Shown: piece after piece, positions 19,941 to 24,320 of the stretch | How positions within the stretch are numbered: the first letter of the stretch is position 1 | Layout: each line of letters starts with the position of its first letter | Notes under the pieces: model-generated | The model's database searches: none | Told to the model about the DNA's origin: nothing | Seen by the model: the letters and a program-made list of their open reading frames with translations, nothing else | Assembly: GCA_937890735.1 (NCBI GenBank) | Contig: CALACZ010000153.1 | Location: 1 to 24,320, forward strand | Reading direction: 5' to 3' | DNA from: an uncultured Bacillota bacterium | GTDB lineage: Bacteria; Bacillota; Clostridia; Oscillospirales; Oscillospiraceae | DNA length: 24,320 nucleotides | Position numbers and translations under genes: made by a program

Positions 19941-20423
19941 TTACGCCTCCGGCGCGTCGCTGGATTCGATCTTGATCTCTACGCTGTCCTCCGCGGGCTT
20001 TTCGCAGCAGCAGGGCTTTTCTTCCGCCTCTGCGCTCTTTTCGCCGCAGCAGGAGGAGGAGGCTTCCGCGCCGTCCACGGGCTTCTCGCAGCTGCAGCTT
20101 GCCTCGGCGGCTTCTTCGCACGCTTCTTCCTGCGCGCGCAGCTGCGCGATCTGATCCTGAAGCGCGGCGATGGTCTGCTTGCTCTCGTCGATCTTCTGAC
20201 ACCAGGGCAGATATTCGGCGCTGTCCTGCTCCTCGCCCACGGCGTAGTCGCGGTAGTAGAGCTTGCCGAGCTCGCGCTCCGCCTTGCGGACCTTGTCCTC
20301 CTCGGCGTAGATGGCGACGTTCGCCTTGGCGATGGCGGCGAGCTGCTTTGCCTTGCGGGCGGCTGCCTGCGCGGCTTCTACGGCGATGTTCTTAGCGGTC
20401 TCAAAATTTTCACTCAGGTTCAT
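19941..20423 (-). CDS. Small coiled-coil protein with Cys-rich acidic tail
   Basis: A 160-aa protein of unrecognised family. Residues 1-60 are Ala/Lys-rich amphipathic helix (ETAKNIAVEAAQAAARKAKQ, then EEDKVRKAERELGKLYY), and 75-105 form a second helix (KIDESKQTIAALQDQIAQLR) likely to pair as a coiled coil. From about 105 the sequence is acidic with Cys clusters (CSCE, SSCCGE, PCCCE) and no regular CxxC spacing, then an acidic end. No signal peptide or membrane helix is seen. It is monocistronic: it has a consensus promoter (20462-20490) overlapped by a dyad, and a strong terminator. Metal binding by the tail is a guess. A cytoskeletal or envelope-linked role cannot be told from sequence. Confidence 0.75.
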   Translation of the reverse strand: MNLSENFETAKNIAVEAAQAAARKAKQLAAIAKANVAIYAEEDKVRKAERELGKLYYRDYAVGEEQDSAEYLPWCQKIDESKQTIAALQDQIAQLRAQEEACEEAAEASCSCEKPVDGAEASSSCCGEKSAEAEEKPCCCEKPAEDSVEIKIESSDAPEA

Positions 20424-20461
20424 AAGTCAAGCATCCTTTCTGCTTTTTATTATTTGTACGC

Positions 20462-20490
20462 ATTATACCACGAATTTCCTCGTTCGTAAA
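20462..20490 (-). promoter_or_regulatory. Consensus promoter with overlapping dyad for the Cys-rich coiled-coil gene
   Basis: Minus strand: -35 TTTACG (20485-20490), 17-bp spacer, -10 TATAAT (20462-20467) with TGG before it. An inverted repeat CGAATTTC/GAAATTCG (20471-20478 and 20492-20499, 13 bp apart) spans the spacer and -35, with an inner CGTT/AACG pair. This suggests a repressor site. Confidence 0.7.
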
Positions 20491-20535
20491 CGAAATTCGC
20501 AATTATTCACAAAGATTTCATACTGAGAAGCTGCA

Positions 20536-21477
20536 TCAAATATCCTCCGTCTTTGCCTCTGCCGCCTCTTCGGCAGCTTTGCGGTTCACATACAGCTGCG
20601 AGCCGTCGGGCTTTTTGCGCAGGCGGACATAGGCGACGACGCCGCCGCCGGCGAGGACCATCACCCCCGCGAGCAGCTGGCTGACGCGGATGCCCGTGCC
20701 GAACAGATACAGACTGTCCGTCCGCAGCCCTTCGATCCACACGCGCCCCAGCCCGTACCACGCGAGGTAGAGGAGGAAAATTTCACCGTCGAATTTGCGT
20801 TTTTTCGCGTAAAAATGCAGCGCGATGAAGCCGACGAGATTCCACACGGATTCATAGAGGAACGTCGGGTGCACCTGGATATAGCCCTCGTAGCCGCCGG
20901 CTTTCGCCATTTCCAGCAGCTTCTGCCCCGCCTCGGTGGCGCGGGTCTGCGCGGGCAGATGGCTCTCCAGCAGGCGCATGGCGAGGAAATTGTCGGTGTA
21001 GCCGCCGAAGGCTTCGCGGTTAAAGAAATTCCCCCAGCGCCCGAAGATCTGCCCGATCATCACCGGCAGCGCGGCGAGATCCATGAGCGTCAGCGGCGGA
21101 ATTTTTTTGTGCCGCGCCACGAAAAACAGCACCGCCATGCCGCCGATCACGCCGCCGTAGATGGCAAGCCCGCCCTCCCAGATGTAGAGGATCTTGATGG
21201 GGTTATCGGCGTACAGCTCCCAGTAGAAAATGCAGTAATACAGCCGCGCGCATACCACCGCGATGGGCACTGCCCAGAGTACCGCGTCCAGCGCGTCGTC
21301 GGACGTGCAGCCGTAGAGCGGCGCGCGGCGCGACATATACGCATACGCCAGCAAAAAGCCCACGGCGATGATGATGCCGTACCAGTAGATCGCCTTCCCG
21401 CCGATGGAAAACGCCGCAGGGGACGGATCGAGCGTGATGCCGAGGTGCGGAAATACGATGGGATCGGTCAAAAACAT
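20536..21477 (-). CDS. lgt: Prolipoprotein diacylglyceryl transferase
   Basis: A polytopic membrane enzyme that moves diacylglycerol from phosphatidylglycerol to the lipobox Cys of prolipoproteins. Multiple membrane segments are evident (for example WYGIIIAVGFLLAYAYM). The Lgt signature GRWGNFFNREAFGG (146-159) and HPTFLYES (203-210) are present, as is the late GLGRVWIEGLRTD block. At 313 aa it is slightly long, with an extra stretch before HPTFLYES and a charged C-terminal tail. I prefer the ATG at 21477: AGGAGG is 7 bp from it but only 1 bp from the ATG at 21483. Even so, lgt starts almost at the stop of the M16 gene (21480-21482), so it is coupled to it. Confidence 0.93.
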   Translation of the reverse strand: MFLTDPIVFPHLGITLDPSPAAFSIGGKAIYWYGIIIAVGFLLAYAYMSRRAPLYGCTSDDALDAVLWAVPIAVVCARLYYCIFYWELYADNPIKILYIWEGGLAIYGGVIGGMAVLFFVARHKKIPPLTLMDLAALPVMIGQIFGRWGNFFNREAFGGYTDNFLAMRLLESHLPAQTRATEAGQKLLEMAKAGGYEGYIQVHPTFLYESVWNLVGFIALHFYAKKRKFDGEIFLLYLAWYGLGRVWIEGLRTDSLYLFGTGIRVSQLLAGVMVLAGGGVVAYVRLRKKPDGSQLYVNRKAAEEAAEAKTEDI

Positions 21478-21479
21478 AT

Positions 21480-22745
21480 TCATGCCTCCTTCGGGCGGAT
21501 ATACGAAACGCTCAGGCGGTCGCGGCGGCAGACTGTGCGCAGGAAATCCGTGATGTCCTGCGCCGTGACCGACTGGATGGTGCGCACGGAGTCAAAATAT
21601 TCCGCGCCCTCAAAGAAATACGCACTCATGCGGTAGCAGGTGCTCTCAAAGCTGTCAAGCTCGCGTGTGCGCCTGCCGATCATGGAGCGCCGCAGGCGCT
21701 CGAGCTGCGCCGCGTCCACGCCCTCGCGCACGATGCGCTCCGCTTCGTCGATGACCGCGCCGATGACCGTGTCCGGCTCTTCGCTGTCACCCGACAGCTC
21801 CAAAAGCCCCACGCCGCGCACCTGCTCAAAGCCGCAGGAAAAATCGGAGTCGATGAGGCTCTTTTCATACAGCCGCTGGTAAAGCGGCGACGATTCGCCC
21901 ACCAACACCTCCGCCGCGAGGTCGCCCACGATCTCGGCGCGCAGCGAATTTTGCGGCGCGATGGGCTCGGAGGCAAAGCCCGCCGCGAACATCGGCATGG
22001 CGACCTCCATGGTCTTTTCCATCGTCCCGCAAGAATATTCGCCGGACCAGCCGCTGATCAAACGCACGCCGCCGGGCGCGGGCGCGGGGGTGTATTCGCG
22101 GGCAAGCCGCGCAACTTCTTCTGCATCCACGTCGCCCACGACGCACAGCATCATGTTCTGCGGCGTGTAAAACGCGCGGCAGCAGGCGTAGAGCAGCTCC
22201 GGCGTGATGTCCGCGATGCTCTCCACGCTGCCCGCAACGGGCACGCTGATGGGGTGCTTCGGGTACATGACGGCAAACAGGTTCTCGAACACGGCATTGT
22301 CCGGGCTGTCCTCGTACATTCTGATCTCCTGCGCGATGATGCCGCGCTCTTTTTCCACGCTCTCGGGCGTAAAATACGGCGTTGTGACCATGCGCAGCAG
22401 AATTTTGAGATTTTCCTCAAATTCCTCCGTGCACTCGACGTAATACGCCGTCATGGAGTAGTTCGTAAAGGCGTTGTTGCCGCCGCCGTGCGCGGCGAAC
22501 TGCTCCATCGCATTGCCCTCCGGCAGGTCGAACATCTTGTGCTCCAGATAGTGCGCGATGCCCGCCGGGACGTGGAATTTCTCCCCGTCCAGCGTAAAAT
22601 CGCGGTCATTCGAGCCGAAATCCACCGCCAGAAATGCAAATTTCCGCGCAAAGCCGGGCCGCGGCAGCACGCGCACGCGCAGCCCGTTCGGGAGAATTTC
22701 TTCAAAAAACCCGTCGTGCAGCTCGGGATAGTCGATCCGCTTCAT
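21480..22745 (-). CDS. M16-family zinc metallopeptidase, catalytic member (YmfH-like)
   Basis: A 421-aa M16 peptidase. The inverted zinc motif HxxEH is intact as HYLEH (65-69), and the third ligand is probably Glu140 in EKERGIIAQEI (131-141). A second, inactive-type domain follows (about 220-421; ends RDRLSVSYIRPKEA). M16 proteins form clam-shell chambers that degrade or process short peptides. The gene overlaps the preceding M16 gene by 4 bp (ATGA), and the pair corresponds to the B. subtilis ymfF/ymfH type arrangement, with one partner keeping the zinc site. There is no signal peptide, so a cytosolic peptidase is likely. Coupling to lgt hints at a link with export or the envelope, but this is inference. 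Confidence 0.88.
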   Translation of the reverse strand: MKRIDYPELHDGFFEEILPNGLRVRVLPRPGFARKFAFLAVDFGSNDRDFTLDGEKFHVPAGIAHYLEHKMFDLPEGNAMEQFAAHGGGNNAFTNYSMTAYYVECTEEFEENLKILLRMVTTPYFTPESVEKERGIIAQEIRMYEDSPDNAVFENLFAVMYPKHPISVPVAGSVESIADITPELLYACCRAFYTPQNMMLCVVGDVDAEEVARLAREYTPAPAPGGVRLISGWSGEYSCGTMEKTMEVAMPMFAAGFASEPIAPQNSLRAEIVGDLAAEVLVGESSPLYQRLYEKSLIDSDFSCGFEQVRGVGLLELSGDSEEPDTVIGAVIDEAERIVREGVDAAQLERLRRSMIGRRTRELDSFESTCYRMSAYFFEGAEYFDSVRTIQSVTAQDITDFLRTVCRRDRLSVSYIRPKEA

Positions 22746-24004
22746 GCCTGCACCCCCTTGAGGAAAAATACCGTGTCCAGGCTCACGCGCCGCGCAGCGG
22801 CGGCGACGTCGTCCTTCGTGACGCGCGCGATGCGCTCGGAGAGCGCCTGCATCGTGTCCGGCTGCCCGGCGATGATCTGACCCATCTGGAAATCGTCGAG
22901 CCGTCCGGGGCTGTCCATCCCCGTGCTGAGGCTGGAGCGCAGATACCGCCGCGCGGACTCGAACTCATAGTCCGAGATGTCGCCCGCGCGCACCGCGTCG
23001 AGCTGGCGCAGAATTTCCGCCTGCGCCACGTCCCGCTGCGCGCAGTCGATGCCGGACGAGACGAGCATCACGCCCTTGAATTTTTCGAGTGTGGACATCG
23101 CGTAGTAGCACAGCGACAGCTCCTCGCGCACCTTCATAAAGAGCTTGCTCGTAATGCCGCCGCCGTAGATGGCGTTCATCATCAGAAGCGCCGGGAACTC
23201 ACGGTCCGTCAGTGTGCAGCCCGTGCGGAAGCCGAGCACGAGCTTGCCCTGCGTCACGTCCAGCGCGCGCTCTTCGCTGCGCACCACGTCCGCCTTCGGC
23301 ACGACCACCGTCCCGCAGGGCGTGATCTCGCCGCGCGGCAGATCGCGCAGCACATCGCGGAACACCTCTGCCGCCGCGTCGGGCGACTGGCTGCCCATAT
23401 AGAAAATTTCCACCTGCGAGTGCGTGAGCAGCTCGCGGTAGTGCGCGTAAAGCGATTTTTCATCCAGCGCGCGCACGTCTTCGAGTTCGCCGAGGCGCGG
23501 CACGCCGTAGGCTTCGTTCGCGCACATCACGCGCAGCAGCTCGCTCGTCGCCCAGGTGCGCTTGTCGTTGATGCGGGCGGCGATGGTGTTTTCCAGATTC
23601 AGCCGCTCGCCGCTGACCGTGTCCGGCAAAAACGCGCCGTTTTCGAGAGCCGGATCGAGCAAAACCTCGCCCAGAAACTCCGCCGTCTGGCGGAACACGG
23701 GCGCGCCCGCGAAGCGGTCCTCAATAAAATCGGCAAAAAAGCCGGTGGTCTGCACCTCGCCCTTTTTGCGCACGAGCGAGCCGAGGCTCGCGCCGTACAG
23801 CTCGTCGAGATGGGCGGAGATGCTGCGGATGTCGGGATGACGCGCCGTGGCGCGCAGCAGCACGCTCGGGATGAGCGCGTTCGCCGCCGCCTCCGCCCGC
23901 GCCATCGGGCGCAGCAGGTTCAGGCTGCAGCAGCCCGTCTTGAATTTTTCCGTCCGCACGGCGGTCAGAAACACCCCCGGCAGGATTTCCATACGATGCT
24001 CCAT
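22742..24004 (-). CDS. M16-family peptidase-like protein, non-catalytic partner (YmfF-like)
   Basis: A 420-aa M16-fold protein without HxxEH: the equivalent region reads ANALIPSVLLRATARHPDIR (41-60), so it cannot bind the catalytic zinc. The C-terminal half keeps the GGGITSKLFMKVREELSLCY block, with the Arg/Tyr pair that binds substrate in the non-catalytic half of M16B heterodimers. It therefore probably forms the chamber with the HYLEH protein encoded next. It is first in the operon. The promoter at 24046-24074 is about 42 bp upstream, and GAGG precedes the ATG at 24004; an ATG at 23992 is a possible alternative. Confidence 0.85.
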   Translation of the reverse strand: MEHRMEILPGVFLTAVRTEKFKTGCCSLNLLRPMARAEAAANALIPSVLLRATARHPDIRSISAHLDELYGASLGSLVRKKGEVQTTGFFADFIEDRFAGAPVFRQTAEFLGEVLLDPALENGAFLPDTVSGERLNLENTIAARINDKRTWATSELLRVMCANEAYGVPRLGELEDVRALDEKSLYAHYRELLTHSQVEIFYMGSQSPDAAAEVFRDVLRDLPRGEITPCGTVVVPKADVVRSEERALDVTQGKLVLGFRTGCTLTDREFPALLMMNAIYGGGITSKLFMKVREELSLCYYAMSTLEKFKGVMLVSSGIDCAQRDVAQAEILRQLDAVRAGDISDYEFESARRYLRSSLSTGMDSPGRLDDFQMGQIIAGQPDTMQALSERIARVTKDDVAAAARRVSLDTVFFLKGVQA

Positions 24005-24045
24005 AAATTCCGTCCTCTGTCCATAAAAGTGGTATAGTTAGCGCT

Positions 24046-24074
24046 ATTATAGCGCATTGTGCGGAAAATGTACA
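24046..24074 (-). promoter_or_regulatory. Sigma-A promoter of the M16-M16-lgt operon
   Basis: Minus strand: -35 TGTACA (24069-24074), 17-bp spacer, perfect -10 TATAAT (24046-24051). The -10 sits inside a perfect inverted repeat GCGCTA-TTA-TAGCGC (24041-24055), which could be an operator. Confidence 0.78.
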
Positions 24075-24090
24075 GCCCGTTCCCCGCGTT

Positions 24091-24127
24091 TCGTCGTAAC
24101 GCAGGGGAGGGGCTTGCCCCTCCCGCT
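24091..24127 (+). repeat. G-rich hairpin unit with TCGTCGTAACG edge
   Basis: TCGTCGTAACGCAGGGG with stem GGGGAGGGG around CTTG and a CCCCTCCCGCT end. Orientation and position relative to the following multi-hairpin element repeat the arrangement at 11382-11466. Confidence 0.75.
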
Positions 24128-24177
24128 GGTTGGCAGAAAGAAAATTTGTACGCACGAGCGGGCGGTATGCACCCTAT

Positions 24178-24320
24178 GCCTTCCCCTCGGGGAAGGTGGC
24201 GCGAAGCGCCGGATGAGGGTCGGGGAGCATTTACGAATAGCTTTGCAGTTGTTCCAAAACGCAACTGCTCCCCGACCCTCATCAGTCAGCCTTCGGCTGA
24301 CAGCTTCCCCCAGGGGAAGC
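24178..24320 (+). repeat. Multi-hairpin intergenic element, copy 2
   Basis: Closely matches 11466-11620. The main arms GATGAGGGTCGGGGAGCA and TGCTCCCCGACCCTCATC are perfectly complementary over 18 bp. A 12-bp shorter inner hairpin (GGCGC/GCGCC, loop GAA) replaces the one in copy 1. Further hairpins are GCAGTTG/CAACTGC and GTCAGCC/GGCTGAC. The right end coincides with the window edge, so it may continue. Confidence 0.75.

Noticed and set aside
1..24320. tRNA, rRNA or transposase genes
   Set aside because: No T-loop-like or rRNA-like sequences and no transposase or integrase motifs were recognised on either strand by reading; a tRNAscan or profile search would settle it.

Overview
The window is a GC-rich chromosomal segment of a bacterium that looks like a gut-type Clostridia member (Oscillospiraceae/Ruminococcaceae-like). 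This rests on gene content (glmU-prs-pth order, an RNase M5-like Toprim protein, a YmfF/YmfH-like M16 pair, SLH repeats, a stand-alone Mrp ATPase), Gram-positive Shine-Dalgarno sites, sigma-A-type promoters with 17-bp spacers, and the hairpin-rich intergenic repeats. The taxon is an inference. Nearly all genes are housekeeping and lie on the minus strand; the only plus-strand genes are an XRE regulator and tadA.

Layout, left to right. (1) 1-270: edge of a hairpin-rich repeat. (2) 270-3288, minus: glmU-like, prs, pth, the conserved Firmicutes gcaD-prs-spoVC order without ctc. The GlmU-like protein keeps its acetyltransferase half but has lost the signature residues of the uridylyltransferase half. 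(3) 3403-3912: GNAT acetyltransferase with its own promoter. (4) 4116-8299, minus: an envelope operon of a membrane-anchored rotamase with a zinc ribbon, a lipid kinase, and a secreted transglutaminase-like protein with SLH repeats, ended by a strong terminator. (5) 8300-8759: no gene, but tandem hairpins with a plus-strand terminator. (6) 8760-9398, minus: three overlapping small genes (CxxC protein, coiled coil, orphan sigma region-4 protein), divergent from an XRE repressor at 9542-9886. A perfect palindrome sits between the -35 and -10 of the leftward promoter, which looks like a compact repressor switch. (7) tadA (plus) and tatD (minus) converge on a terminator. (8) mnmG, flanked on both sides by repeat clusters. 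(9) 14125-19271, minus: holA, RNase M5-like, ABC-F ATPase and YdcF-like in one overlapping operon, then mrp with its own promoter. (10) A second large repeat cluster, then a coiled-coil protein with a Cys-rich tail. (11) 20536-24004, minus: two M16 peptidase-like proteins and lgt, overlapping head to tail. (12) Repeats to the window end.

The non-coding DNA is unusually structured. At least three families of hairpin repeats fill the gaps. One is a short unit with a TCGTCGTAACG-type edge and a G-rich stem (five full copies and one partial). One is an approximately 150-bp multi-hairpin element (two copies). One is a composite of about 240 bp present twice in inverted orientation near 13.8-14.0 kb and 19.5-19.8 kb. 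The best candidates for something little described are the small sigma-like/XRE cassette, the half-dead GlmU and the modular repeats. No RNA gene of a known class, CRISPR array, transposase or integrase was recognised.
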